Source: Parapedobacter sp051400755 (GTDB lineage: Bacteria > Bacteroidota > Bacteroidia > Sphingobacteriales > Sphingobacteriaceae). From it: a stretch of DNA of 64,000 nt. The number at the start of each line of letters is the position of its first letter. Within the stretch, counting starts at the first letter, position 1. Made by a program: the position numbers and the translations under genes. The stretch is taken from positions 1-64,000 of the forward strand of contig NZ_JBLFFL010000008.1 of NCBI RefSeq assembly GCF_051400755.1, in the 5' to 3' direction. Positions 1 through 7,189 of this stretch are shown here, in pieces. The notes beneath the pieces are model-generated. The model made no database searches and was not told the DNA's origin. It was given only the letters and a program-made list of their open reading frames with translations.

Positions 1-218
1 GTTTCGGGGGTCATGCCGTTGGCATAATGCTGGTAAATGGTTTCGCCATGGCGGGCGATGATGATCGCATCGATGCCCGGGTATGCACCGCGTTCGACAT
101 CGTGCATCGCCTTTTCCAGCGAAACCCGACCGGTTTGTGAACAGGAAACAAAGGCAGCCATCAGAAACATGCAAGTGGTTAGGCACCGGCTGTTGATTGC
201 TGCAATCAGTTTTCCCAT
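1..218 (-). CDS. N-terminal part of a secreted lipoprotein, probably a serine hydrolase (beta-lactamase-like); cut by the window edge
   Basis: Reading the minus strand from 218 gives 72 codons with no stop before the window ends. Residues 1-26 form a lipoprotein signal: a basic start, a hydrophobic stretch MFLMAAFVS and a cysteine. The mature part contains GIDAIIIARHGETIYQHYANG, which resembles the first strands of class C beta-lactamase-like serine hydrolases (typically SVLVARDGKVVYEKYxG). The catalytic SxxK would lie beyond the edge, so the family call is an inference. A second in-frame ATG lies at 239; 218 is preferred because of the A-rich run just upstream. A -7-like box TATCTTTG on the minus strand (293-300) could drive it. 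Confidence 0.55.
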   Translation of the reverse strand, partial: MGKLIAAINSRCLTTCMFLMAAFVSCSQTGRVSLEKAMHDVERGAYPGIDAIIIARHGETIYQHYANGMTPE

Positions 219-340
219 GTGATGTTGTTTTAAATCCATTTGCCGTCTGAGATTGCTGTTCCATGAGGCCAGTTCCTAGCGGCACCTTCATGCAAAGATA
301 CTACGCTGAATCGAGAAAAAATTCTTATTCCTAAGGTGTA

Positions 341-367
341 TTGATTTAGAAAATTTGAATATCTTTG
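341..367 (+). promoter_or_regulatory. tRNA-Arg promoter
   Basis: TTG at 341-343 and TATCTTTG at 360-367 match the Bacteroidota -33/-7 pair (TTTG/TAnnTTTG) with suitable spacing. The tRNA begins 8 nt after the -7 box. Confidence 0.6.
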
Positions 368-374
368 CAACCCC

Positions 375-446
375 GTTCCCGTAGTTCAATGGATAGAATT
401 TCAGATTCCGGTTCTGAAGATAGGGGTTCGAATCCCTTCGGGAACA
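375..446 (+). tRNA. tRNA-Arg (anticodon CCG)
   Basis: Acceptor arms GTTCCCG (375-381) and CGGGAAC (439-445) pair perfectly, followed by discriminator A446. The anticodon stem TCAGA/TCTGA encloses the loop TTCCGGT, which puts CCG at 34-36 (arginine). The T arm AGGGG/TTCGAAT/CCCTT is intact. CCA is not encoded. The last 16 bases also form one copy of a 17-bp direct repeat with 1385-1401, so this tRNA gene has been used as an integration target and its 3' end was rebuilt by the inserted element. Confidence 0.95.
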
Positions 447-447
447 C
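431..447 (+). repeat. attL-type direct repeat (tRNA 3' end)
   Basis: AATCCCTTCGGGAACAC covers the 3' strand of the T stem and the acceptor arm of tRNA-Arg. The identical 17 bases recur at 1385-1401. This is the usual geometry of a tRNA attachment core. Confidence 0.8.
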
Positions 448-448
448 T

Positions 449-473
449 AAAAAGGCCTTAAATGGCCTTTTTT
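449..473 (+). terminator. tRNA-Arg terminator
   Basis: Stem AAAAAGGCC/GGCCTTTTTT with a 6-nt loop starts 2 nt after the tRNA repeat copy. It belongs to the inserted segment. Confidence 0.8.
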
Positions 474-569
474 CGTTATATCGTTGTCGGTTTGATTAAT
501 GGAGGTCAATTTGGCGATAATTCCGTAACTTGGGATCATGGCCCGTGAGGCTGTAAATTTTAACCACAT

Positions 570-600
570 AAAAACCTCGAAATGAAAGTGACGGGGTTTT
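570..600 (-). terminator. terminator of the toxin-antitoxin operon
   Basis: On the minus strand AAAACCCCG pairs with CGAGGTTTTT around a 12-nt loop and ends in a T run, about 27 nt after the antitoxin stop. Confidence 0.5.
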
Positions 601-626
601 GTATTTTTCCAAGGGTTCTACCGGGG

Positions 627-920
627 TCACACCTCTATCGAAATCTTTACTTTACCCCCAAGCCCTTTTTCCACTATGTCGTATAACGTTTTCAGCGTAA
701 GGTTGCTGCCGTTGTTCTCGATCCTCGAAATGTATTCCCTTTTCCGATTCACCAAATCCGCAAGCTCCGCTTGGGTGAGTTGTTTATCCTCCCGCGCCTT
801 TCGAAGCAACAGACCGACCTTGAACCCCTCGAAATCCCTTTCCAGCGCATCCCTTCTTTCGGTACCCTGGGCACCGTATACGCTATCCTTGATGTCTTTC
901 CAGCTTTTTGTTTCCATCAT
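627..920 (-). CDS. HigA-like antitoxin, XRE-family helix-turn-helix protein
   Basis: This 97-aa protein has an XRE/Cro-C1 HTH at about residues 36-85: LLLRKAREDKQLTQAELADLV is the first half and NRKREYISRIENNGSNLTLKTL the recognition helix region. It overlaps the upstream toxin gene by 4 nt (ATGA), so translation is probably coupled. In HigBA systems this protein neutralises the toxin and represses the operon through a palindrome. A perfect palindrome lies in front of the toxin (1271-1286). The gene is the second of the pair, which is the inverted order typical of higBA. The family assignment rests on the HTH, the order and the partner. Confidence 0.85.
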   Translation of the reverse strand: MMETKSWKDIKDSVYGAQGTERRDALERDFEGFKVGLLLRKAREDKQLTQAELADLVNRKREYISRIENNGSNLTLKTLYDIVEKGLGGKVKISIEV

Positions 921-1261
921 TTGCTCTTTTTCTGTTCATAATATTCGGCCATCAACCTCAATGCCTTGTCAATTTCTTTCTTCGGGGTCTTCTGCGTTTT
1001 CTTCTGGAAACCGTTCAGCAGTATTACCAATCGGTCACCGTCGAAGAAACAGAAAACACGCCAAATGTTCGAGCCAAGCTGAATCCTTGCCTCATAAAGC
1101 CCATCCGTTCCGACCATCGCCTTCAGGTAATTCGACGGCACCCGCTCCAGCGTTTCAATGGCCTCGATTATCTTGAAAATCTTGTCCTGCACCTTTTCTG
1201 GCTGGCCTTTGAGGAAATCCTCGAAGTAGCCCCTGAATGCGATGACTTCCCTGACTTTCAT
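917..1261 (-). CDS. HigB/RelE-superfamily toxin (phage Gp49-like), probable mRNA interferase
   Basis: This 114-aa basic protein has the Gp49/HigB pattern: an N-terminal amphipathic helix pair (residues 10-40), then the beta-sheet core GLYEARIQLGSNIWRVFCFF, the strand DRLVILLNGFQKK and a lysine-rich C-terminal helix. Members are ribosome-dependent mRNA endonucleases held inactive by the antitoxin. It is the first gene of the operon. Its ATG lies only 5 nt after the G of a -7 box, so the transcript may be leaderless. It is carried inside the tRNA-Arg mini-island, where it may stabilise that element. Confidence 0.85.
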   Translation of the reverse strand: MKVREVIAFRGYFEDFLKGQPEKVQDKIFKIIEAIETLERVPSNYLKAMVGTDGLYEARIQLGSNIWRVFCFFDGDRLVILLNGFQKKTQKTPKKEIDKALRLMAEYYEQKKSK

Positions 1262-1265
1262 TATG

Positions 1266-1302
1266 CAAAGGTAACTTATAAGTTACTATCATGCAAGTTA
1301 TT
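1266..1302 (-). promoter_or_regulatory. toxin-antitoxin promoter with overlapping 16-bp palindromic operator
   Basis: On the minus strand TTGC (-33, at 1296-1293) and TACCTTTG (-7, at 1273-1266) flank the perfect palindrome GTAACTTATAAGTTAC (1271-1286), which overlaps the -7 box by 3 bp. A further half-site ATAACTT lies at 1296-1302. This arrangement is expected for antitoxin autorepression. Confidence 0.7.
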
Positions 1303-1346
1303 TTTGCCAGTGCTGTAAAATAGGCTTGGATGATGCGTTATTCCAG

Positions 1347-1372
1347 CCCCCCATTATCGGGTTGATGGGGGG
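1347..1372. repeat. inverted repeat next to the right attachment copy
   Basis: CCCCCCAT and ATGGGGGG form perfect 8-bp arms around a 10-nt loop, ending 12 bp before the 1385-1401 repeat. It could be a recombinase arm site or a hairpin; its role is not known. Confidence 0.5.
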
Positions 1373-1384
1373 ATATTGTCAGCA

Positions 1385-1401
1385 AATCCCTTCGGGAACA
1401 C
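1385..1401 (+). repeat. attR-type direct repeat
   Basis: An exact second copy of the 17-bp tRNA-Arg 3' end, AATCCCTTCGGGAACAC. It is not part of a complete tRNA. Confidence 0.8.
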
Positions 1402-1402
1402 A

Positions 1403-1436
1403 AGAGGCCATCGATCGGATGGCTTTTTTATTTTTT
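1403..1436 (+). terminator. probable original tRNA-Arg terminator, now displaced
   Basis: GCCATC/GATGGC with a 5-nt loop, preceded by AAGAG and followed by a T-rich run. It sits where the tRNA terminator would be before the island inserted. Confidence 0.55.
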
Positions 1437-1443
1437 ACGGAAA

Positions 1444-1451
1444 TATTTTTG
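1444..1451 (+). promoter_or_regulatory. -7 box of the TM2/DUF2752/DUF4870/M48 operon
   Basis: TATTTTTG matches TAnnTTTG and lies 47 nt before the first ATG. It begins only 43 bp past the right end of the mini-island. Confidence 0.45.
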
Positions 1452-1497
1452 TAAACTTGGCAAACAAATATAAACGCCTACAACTAAAACCAATAAC

Positions 1498-1836
1498 ATG
1501 GATACTCAAAAAGTCGACCTATTCATCATGCTCAACAGCAAGTATTTTGAAAGCCACTATGTCCCCCAAATCAGGGAACGTCTTTTACAATTAGACGACT
1601 CCAAATGGGGATTGATCTCAACCTTGCAATTCAAGGACCCAACAATAACCCTGATCATTTCGTTGATTGGCGGCAGTTTGGGAATTGATCGGTTTTTCGT
1701 TGGCGATACGGGCATCGGCATAGCCAAACTGCTGACCTGCGGTGGACTTGGAATCTGGGCCATTGTTGACTGGTTTTTGATCATGGGCGTTGCCAAGGAG
1801 AAAAACGTCGAGAAAATCCATCAAGTGTTGATCTAA
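1498..1836 (+). CDS. TM2 domain membrane protein
   Basis: This 112-aa protein has a soluble N-terminal half (residues 1-50) and a TM2 domain at about 52-105. The domain has two membrane helices, TLIISLIGGSLGIDRFFVG and AKLLTCGGLGIWAIVDWFLIMG, joined by a short DTGIG turn, with the typical GxDRFYxG-like motif (here GIDRFFVGD). The molecular role of TM2 proteins is not settled. It is the first of four overlapping genes; its stop overlaps the next start (TAATG). In Bacteroidota, TM2 and DUF2752 genes commonly sit together. Confidence 0.85.
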   Translation: MDTQKVDLFIMLNSKYFESHYVPQIRERLLQLDDSKWGLISTLQFKDPTITLIISLIGGSLGIDRFFVGDTGIGIAKLLTCGGLGIWAIVDWFLIMGVAKEKNVEKIHQVLI

Positions 1837-2252
1837 TGCACGCCAAACGAATCAGGCTATATGTAATGCTATCCATTGCCTGTGCAGCCGGATATCTTTG
1901 GCTTTTTTATATGGTGAGCACAAGTGCATCGGTTCACGGAGCCGTTGGCGTTTGCCCGATCAAACATGCCACAGGTGTACCGTGCCCTTCCTGTGGATCT
2001 ACGCGGGCGGTGCTCTCCCTGCTGCATGGTGATTTTTTGGATGCATTGTATATCAATCCTTTTGGGGTCGTTGTGGCGGCGCTGATGGTCATCGTGCCGC
2101 TTTGGTTAATCGTAGACCTCGTGGTCCAGCGACCAACGCTATATGATGGCTATCGGCGAATCGAGGCATTCATCAGAAAGCCAGGTGTAGCCATACCGCT
2201 TGTCGCATTGGTGGTGGCCAACTGGATCTGGAATATCGCAAAGGGGCTATGA
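1836..2252 (+). CDS. DUF2752 family membrane protein
   Basis: This 138-aa protein has three predicted membrane helices (about residues 8-28, 66-90 and 115-132). The DUF2752 hallmark is visible: CPIKHATGVPCPSCGSTRAV, with the CPxCGxTRA motif, followed by LLHGDFLDALYINPFGV. The function is unknown; the conserved cysteines suggest metal or redox chemistry at the membrane, which is inference. It overlaps its neighbours by 1 nt upstream and 4 nt downstream (ATGA). Confidence 0.88.
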   Translation: MHAKRIRLYVMLSIACAAGYLWLFYMVSTSASVHGAVGVCPIKHATGVPCPSCGSTRAVLSLLHGDFLDALYINPFGVVVAALMVIVPLWLIVDLVVQRPTLYDGYRRIEAFIRKPGVAIPLVALVVANWIWNIAKGL

Positions 2253-2686
2253 TACAGACCACGGATTTCGACTATTTGCCGGCCGAACATGAGGCGGAGA
2301 AGGCCTCCGCCAGTTACCTGATGTCGCTGGTGGCCTTAATTGCGGGATTGCCCTTCCCGATCATCAACCTCGTCGCAACGTTGATTTTCTATCTTGGGAA
2401 CAAAAGGGGTACGCCGTTCGTCCGTTGGCATTGCACGCAAGCGCTGCTCTCTCAATTTTCCTTGTTTTTTATCAACAGTTACGGTTTCTGGTGGACTGTT
2501 TCCATCTTGTTTTTCTCCGAGGCCGTCAGCAATTCGTATATCGCATACTTATTCGTAGCGCTCTTTTTCAATTTAATTGAATTTATCGCCACCATCTATA
2601 CGGCTATCCAAACCGGAAAGGGAAAACATGTCGTGTGGTGGTTTTATGGCGACTTAACCGCGTTGCTCAGCAAACCAATACCATGA
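2249..2686 (+). CDS. DUF4870/Tic20-like small membrane protein
   Basis: This 145-aa protein has four hydrophobic segments (about 25-50, 68-85, 92-112 and 118-135). The motif PFIRWHxxQALL-like, seen here as GTPFVRWHCTQALLSQF, is characteristic of DUF4870 and related Tic20-like proteins. The biochemical role is unknown. It overlaps the DUF2752 gene and the M48 gene by 4 nt each, so the four products are probably made together. Confidence 0.75.
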   Translation: MIQTTDFDYLPAEHEAEKASASYLMSLVALIAGLPFPIINLVATLIFYLGNKRGTPFVRWHCTQALLSQFSLFFINSYGFWWTVSILFFSEAVSNSYIAYLFVALFFNLIEFIATIYTAIQTGKGKHVVWWFYGDLTALLSKPIP

Positions 2687-3480
2687 ACAAGGTAGTACTC
2701 CGAGGTATCTCCATCGTCGCTTCGTTTTTTGCTGCTTGGTTTGTGTTGAGCCAAGCTGATTGGCTGTCTATCCTCCGTGTGGAGCAGGTAAGCAACAAAA
2801 CGGAAGAAAAGCTAGGCGATTTGTTTTGGGAGGTGTTTAAAAAGGACGCAGCAGAAAACCAAGACCCGTTCGTGACGAGCGCTGTTGACAGTATGCTCGC
2901 GAAGGTGTGTGTGGCCAATCGCATCGATAAGGACAAAATCAAACTCCATATCTTGATGAAAGACGAGGTCAATGCATTCGCCTTGCCAGATGGACATTTG
3001 GTATTATATAGTGGGTTGATTACTGCCGTTGATGAAGAAGGGGAACTGAGTGGGGTCATTTGCCACGAAATCGCTCACATCGAGCTCCGTCATGTGATGA
3101 AAAAATTAATCAAGGAGGTGGGGTTGACCATGCTGATCTCCATGGCGACCGGAGGTAATGGAACAGAAGTCATGAGGGAATCAGCCAAACTACTGTCTTC
3201 CACGGCATTTGATAGAGCCCTGGAAAAAGAAGCCGACATCCAGGCGGTTGAATATTTGGCTCAGGCTCATATCAGCCCCAGGCCTTTTGCAAATTTCCTA
3301 AACAGGCTCGCGGACGTCGAATCTGCACCATCACGCTATTTATCTTGGATCAGTACGCATCCGGCCGCTGAGGAAAGGGCGGCTTATATCCTGGCGCATA
3401 CGGAAGATAAGGCGATCAACGATGAACCCATATTAACATCAGAGACCTGGCGAAAGCTGAAAGACCTGTTAATGGAATAA
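2683..3480 (+). CDS. M48 family zinc metallopeptidase
   Basis: This 265-aa protein has one N-terminal membrane anchor (about residues 4-25) and an M48 catalytic domain. The zinc motif HEIAH is at 128-132 and the third ligand is in EKEAD (E181). Upstream, FALPDGHLVLYSGLI (about 105-120) is the usual M48 substrate-cleft strand. M48 enzymes degrade or process membrane and envelope proteins. The start at 2683 is chosen because it overlaps the previous stop as ATGA; an upstream in-frame ATG at 2635 would overlap that gene by 50 nt. It converges with the MFS gene with a 12-bp 3' overlap. Confidence 0.9.
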   Translation: MNKVVLRGISIVASFFAAWFVLSQADWLSILRVEQVSNKTEEKLGDLFWEVFKKDAAENQDPFVTSAVDSMLAKVCVANRIDKDKIKLHILMKDEVNAFALPDGHLVLYSGLITAVDEEGELSGVICHEIAHIELRHVMKKLIKEVGLTMLISMATGGNGTEVMRESAKLLSSTAFDRALEKEADIQAVEYLAQAHISPRPFANFLNRLADVESAPSRYLSWISTHPAAEERAAYILAHTEDKAINDEPILTSETWRKLKDLLME

Positions 3481-4704
3481 ACGGGCCTTCACCACCCGAT
3501 CCACCCGGTACATCAGAAAAAGGCCCAATAGGGAGAATCCCACCACCACATAGCCCAATACGTCATAGTTTTCAAGCGGACTGAAACTGGTTTTCTGAAT
3601 GACGATCTTGCCGGCAAGGGCGGCGGCGATGCCTCCTGCTAATTGCTGCAGCGATGCGTTGATGCTCATGAAGGCCCCACGGTCTTTGAGTTCGGGCACG
3701 GCGCTGGTCAGCGCCGATGAAGGCACCATCCGGCTGGTGACCCCAGCCATCATCAATACATTGATGACCGCCGCGATCCATAATGGGGTGATGGAAAGGT
3801 GGGTATACCAGATGCACATGGCCATCATCCAAACCGAGGCCATGACAAAGAGCTTGTATTTATCAATCTTGTCACTGAACCGGCCCACGAAGGGCATGAT
3901 CACCAACGTGCTCAGTCCCGAGATCATAAACAAGATGGGCAGCTGCTGCTCCGTGATGTGCAGGTTATTGATGGCAAAGGCGCTGCCGAAAGGCATCATC
4001 ATGAATCCTCCTACGGATAGCAGGGCGGTAGCCGTGAAGCCTATGCGATAGTTGCGTTGACTAAGGGTGTGCCACAGATGGGCAAAGGCGGATCGGTCGC
4101 TTTTGACGCCTAAGTGACTGTTAATGGGTTTGACAAAGCCCATGATGGCGATCATAATGGCGATGGCTAATACGGCCACCATCATGAATGGCATCTCCCA
4201 CCCCCAACCATTTGCGATGTATAATCCAATGGGAATGCCCAGCACTTGGCTTGCCCCAAAGGCCATTTGGATGAATCCCATTACACGTCCCCGTTGCTGC
4301 AGTGCAAATAAGTCTGCCACGATGGCCATCGATATCGACCCGATAACCCCGCCGAACAGGCCAGTGACGACGCGTGCCGCAACCAAAAAGAGGTACGTGT
4401 GGGCTATTCCGCACAGGAATGTGCCGACAATGAAGCCCCCATAAAAGAATAGCAGTAACTTCTTCCGGTCGAACCGGTCGGAAAACCCTGCGGTGAGGAA
4501 ACCCGAAAGGCCAGCACTGAATGCATAAGCGGATACTGCCAGGCCAAATTCAGCCGGCCGTAAGTGCATGGATTTCATGAGGATATCGCCCAAGGGCGAC
4601 ATGATCATGAAATCGAGGATGACCGTAAACTGTGTGACGGTTAAAATGAGTACCACCACCATTTGGTAGCGGCTAAAAGCCTTTGTCAATGCTGTTGTTT
4701 CCAT
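3469..4704 (-). CDS. MFS transporter (arabinose-efflux/multidrug type)
   Basis: This 411-aa protein has about 12 hydrophobic segments and a polar central loop near residue 200. The MFS motif A-like loop FSDRFDRKKLLLF lies between helices 2 and 3, and a second copy VGRFSDKIDKYKLF sits in the C-terminal half. LFALQQRGRVMGFIQMAFGASQVLGIPIG is a motif C-like segment typical of drug/H+ antiporters. The substrate cannot be inferred. It is divergent from the esterase gene, with 88 bp between the starts. Confidence 0.85.
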   Translation of the reverse strand: METTALTKAFSRYQMVVVLILTVTQFTVILDFMIMSPLGDILMKSMHLRPAEFGLAVSAYAFSAGLSGFLTAGFSDRFDRKKLLLFFYGGFIVGTFLCGIAHTYLFLVAARVVTGLFGGVIGSISMAIVADLFALQQRGRVMGFIQMAFGASQVLGIPIGLYIANGWGWEMPFMMVAVLAIAIMIAIMGFVKPINSHLGVKSDRSAFAHLWHTLSQRNYRIGFTATALLSVGGFMMMPFGSAFAINNLHITEQQLPILFMISGLSTLVIMPFVGRFSDKIDKYKLFVMASVWMMAMCIWYTHLSITPLWIAAVINVLMMAGVTSRMVPSSALTSAVPELKDRGAFMSINASLQQLAGGIAAALAGKIVIQKTSFSPLENYDVLGYVVVGFSLLGLFLMYRVDRVVKARLFH

Positions 4705-4743
4705 CGCTGCAAACTTAACGATTCGGATGTTAAGGAAAAATTA

Positions 4744-4751
4744 TACCTTTG
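4744..4751 (+). promoter_or_regulatory. -7 box of the sialate O-acetylesterase gene
   Basis: TACCTTTG fits TAnnTTTG. It lies downstream of the first possible ATG (4727), so it supports the start at 4793. Confidence 0.5.
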
Positions 4752-4792
4752 ACTATCGCGAAACGCGTGTGCCATTTATTAAACGAATAAGC

Positions 4793-6256
4793 ATGAAACA
4801 AACTACCCTGTTAACCATTTTACTGTTGTTGACCCACGTGCTATCAGCCGATGTCCGATTACCCAAGATTTTTGGCGATGGCATGGTCTTGCAGCGTGAC
4901 CATCCCATTGCCATATGGGGATGGGCGGATCCGAATGAGTCGGTATCAGTGTCGCTGAACAAACAAACCAAGCAGGTGACGGCGGCGGGCGATGGCAAAT
5001 GGCAGCTACAGCTCGATGCCGAAAAGGCCGGAGGGCCATATGAGCTGGTCGTCAAGGGGAAAAACACGGTGACGCTTGGGGATGTGCTGATGGGCGACGT
5101 ATGGATCTGCTCCGGTCAGTCAAACATGGAATGGCAGGTCAAAAACGTGACCAATGGGGAGCAGGAGATCGCCGCTGCGGACTATCCGAAAATCAGGCAT
5201 GTGAAAATACCCAATACCATTGCCGGCGAACCGCAACCGGATATTGAAGGCGATGTGACCTGGCAACCGGCGAACCCCGAGACGGTGGGCGGATTTACCG
5301 CGGTGGGTTACTTCTATGCCCGCGAACTCCATGAAACATTGGATGTACCCATTGGCCTCATCAATACGTCATGGGGCGGCACCATGGTAGAGACCTGGAC
5401 GAGCAGGGAGGCATTTGAAGGGGAGCCTGAGTTTGCTCCGATGATCGCAGGGGTGCCCCGTTCGGGCATCGATTCCCTGCCCAAGGGTACCCAGAAAAGT
5501 GTAGGGCCGAACGACTACCCGACCCTGTTGTTCAATGCGATGGTCAATCCGCTGATCCCGTATACCATAAAGGGAGCCATTTGGTATCAAGGCGAAACCA
5601 ATGCGGGCAGGGCTTATCAATACCGCAAGGCATTCCCTTTGCTCATCAATGACTGGCGGCAGCGCTGGGGGCTCGGCGATTTCCCGTTTTATTTCGTGCA
5701 ACTGGCCAGCTTCAAAGCCCAGGGTGGTACCAGCGCAAACGGAAGCTCTTGGGCTGAGCTCCGCGAAGCGCAAACGATGACACTATCCCTCCCCCATACA
5801 GGCATGGCCGTGACGACGGATATCGGCGAAACGGACGATATCCACCCGCGCAATAAACAAGATGTGGGCAAACGGCTGGCACTCGTGGCCTTGCATGATG
5901 CCTATGGCAAGCGGGTACCGTTCAGTGGGCCTACTTATGGTGCCTTCCGGGTACGGGGCAATCAAGCGATCGTAAAATTTGACCATACCGACGATGGTCT
6001 GACCGTCCGCGGACAACAATTGTTGGGATTTGAACTGGCTGGCGAGGATCGCCAATTCAGACCCGCTGAGGCCACGATTAAAGGCAACACTGTGGTATTG
6101 CATAGCGATGACGTAGCGAAGCCGGTGGCAGTGCGCTACGCCTGGGCGGATGATGCAGGCACCAGCAACCTCTTCAATGGTGCCGGATTACCGGCGGTAC
6201 CGTTCCGCACGGACGATTGGCCCGGCGTGACCGCCTCGGTGAGCTATCAGCCCTAA
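4793..6256 (+). CDS. secreted sialate O-acetylesterase (SGNH-like)
   Basis: This 487-aa protein has a Sec signal peptide (KQTTLLTILLLLTHVLSA). GDVWICSGQSNMEW places the nucleophile in GQSN at about S110. GAIWYQGETNAGR and DIGETDDIHPRNKQDVG supply the conserved oxyanion/Asn block and the Asp-His pair of the family. Members remove O-acetyl groups from sialic acids or acetylated glycans in the periplasm. The start at 4793 is preferred to 4727 because the signal peptide begins there and a promoter box lies between. A strong hairpin terminator starts on the stop codon. Confidence 0.88.
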   Translation: MKQTTLLTILLLLTHVLSADVRLPKIFGDGMVLQRDHPIAIWGWADPNESVSVSLNKQTKQVTAAGDGKWQLQLDAEKAGGPYELVVKGKNTVTLGDVLMGDVWICSGQSNMEWQVKNVTNGEQEIAAADYPKIRHVKIPNTIAGEPQPDIEGDVTWQPANPETVGGFTAVGYFYARELHETLDVPIGLINTSWGGTMVETWTSREAFEGEPEFAPMIAGVPRSGIDSLPKGTQKSVGPNDYPTLLFNAMVNPLIPYTIKGAIWYQGETNAGRAYQYRKAFPLLINDWRQRWGLGDFPFYFVQLASFKAQGGTSANGSSWAELREAQTMTLSLPHTGMAVTTDIGETDDIHPRNKQDVGKRLALVALHDAYGKRVPFSGPTYGAFRVRGNQAIVKFDHTDDGLTVRGQQLLGFELAGEDRQFRPAEATIKGNTVVLHSDDVAKPVAVRYAWADDAGTSNLFNGAGLPAVPFRTDDWPGVTASVSYQP

Positions 6257-6295
6257 AAAAGCAGAAGCCGTCACGTTGGACGGCTTCTGCTTTTT
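6256..6295. terminator. bidirectional terminator between the esterase and sugar transferase genes
   Basis: A 17-bp stem (AAAAAGCAGAAGCCGTC and its complement) around a 6-nt loop ends in TTTTT and begins with AAAAA. It serves the convergent genes on both sides. Confidence 0.9.
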
Positions 6296-6311
6296 CTATT
6301 TCCCTTATTTC

Positions 6312-7025
6312 CTATTTCCCTTTTCCCTGTGCCATTGCTTTCACCGTTTGCAGGATGATGCCCATATCTGTTTTCAAGCTCATGGTGGACAAGTAATTCA
6401 AATCGTAATCCACCCGCTCGCACATCTGGCTCACGTTTTCGGCATAGCCGTAGTTGACCTGGCCGATGGAGGTGATGCCCGGTTTAAGGCGGAAGAGCTG
6501 CATGTATTCGGGCTTCTGCTCTTTAATTTCATTGATGAAATGGCGGCGCTCCGGGCGTGGGCCCACGATGGCCATATCGCCTTTCAATACATTCCAGAAT
6601 TGGGGCAATTCGTCGAGGTGCGTCTTCCGCATAAACTTGCCCCATTTGGTGATCCGGGGATCATCATCGGAAGCCAACTGCGGACGGCCGTCCTTTTCGG
6701 CGTCGATGCGCATGCTCCTGAACTTGTATATATAAAACGGCCGTTGGTCCTTGCCGATGCGTTCTTGCCGGTAGAGTGCAGGGCCTTTCGAGGTCAGCTT
6801 CGTGATCAACATCAACACGGCATAGAGCGGCAAACCGGCTACCAATACGACCGAAGAAAACAAGATATCAAACACACGTTTCAAAAAAACGGTTTCTTGA
6901 TACGCCAACAGCTTACTTTTTACGGCTTGGAAATCGATCCAGATGGCCGGCTGATAGGTGATCAACTCGTATAGGCTGTTGTCTACTTTATAAGCAATCT
7001 GCTGAACTTGATTCTCTCTTATCAT
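6312..7025 (-). CDS. undecaprenyl-phosphate sugar-1-phosphate transferase (WcaJ/bacterial sugar transferase family)
   Basis: This 237-aa protein starts polysaccharide repeat-unit synthesis by moving a sugar phosphate to undecaprenyl phosphate. Visible family blocks are the reentrant hydrophobic helix (residues about 50-75), SKGPALYRQERIGKDQRPFYIYKFRSM, the basic KxGKFMRKTHLDELPQFWNVLKGDM block and IVGPRPERRHFI. It lacks the multi-helix N-terminal domain of WcaJ/WbaP, so it is the short single-helix form. It is the last gene of the polysaccharide cluster, separated from the others by 164 bp. The 5' leader can fold (7026-7058). The 3' end runs into an AAGGGAAATA-type repeat. Confidence 0.9.
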   Translation of the reverse strand: MIRENQVQQIAYKVDNSLYELITYQPAIWIDFQAVKSKLLAYQETVFLKRVFDILFSSVVLVAGLPLYAVLMLITKLTSKGPALYRQERIGKDQRPFYIYKFRSMRIDAEKDGRPQLASDDDPRITKWGKFMRKTHLDELPQFWNVLKGDMAIVGPRPERRHFINEIKEQKPEYMQLFRLKPGITSIGQVNYGYAENVSQMCERVDYDLNYLSTMSLKTDMGIILQTVKAMAQGKGK

Positions 7026-7058
7026 GGCATTTTATCTTTAATTACAGATAGAAATGCC
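7026..7058 (-). promoter_or_regulatory. leader hairpin abutting the sugar transferase start codon
   Basis: On the minus strand GGCATTTCTATCT pairs with AGATAAAATGCC (12 pairs, one bulge, 8-nt loop), and the stem ends directly at the ATG. It could occlude ribosome binding. No ligand or known RNA family is recognised. Confidence 0.4.
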
Positions 7059-7189
7059 AATTGGGTGCCACAATCACCGGGCAGCTCAATTATGCCCTTC
7101 ACCGTCTCCTGAGCGGCTTTTCACTAAAAAAAGCAACGACTTTAAGTGGGGAAAATTTCCACAATTTAGGGTATTCCACACCCCCCTTC

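Larger units (their letters stand above)
432..1401. mobile_element. integrase-less mini-island in tRNA-Arg carrying a toxin-antitoxin pair
   Basis: About 954 bp lies between two copies of the 17-bp tRNA 3' end. The insert supplies a new terminator for the tRNA (449-473) and holds only a HigA-like antitoxin and a HigB-like toxin with their own promoter and terminator. The second copy of the tRNA end (1385-1401) is followed by a terminator-like hairpin (1403-1436) that looks like the displaced original tRNA terminator. No integrase or relaxase fits in this space. It is either the remnant of a larger island or an element mobilised in trans. Confidence 0.7.

Noticed and set aside
1..218. Plus-strand 61-codon frame at 37-222
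   Set aside because: The minus strand encodes a lipoprotein signal followed by a recognisable hydrolase start, so the plus frame is the shadow.
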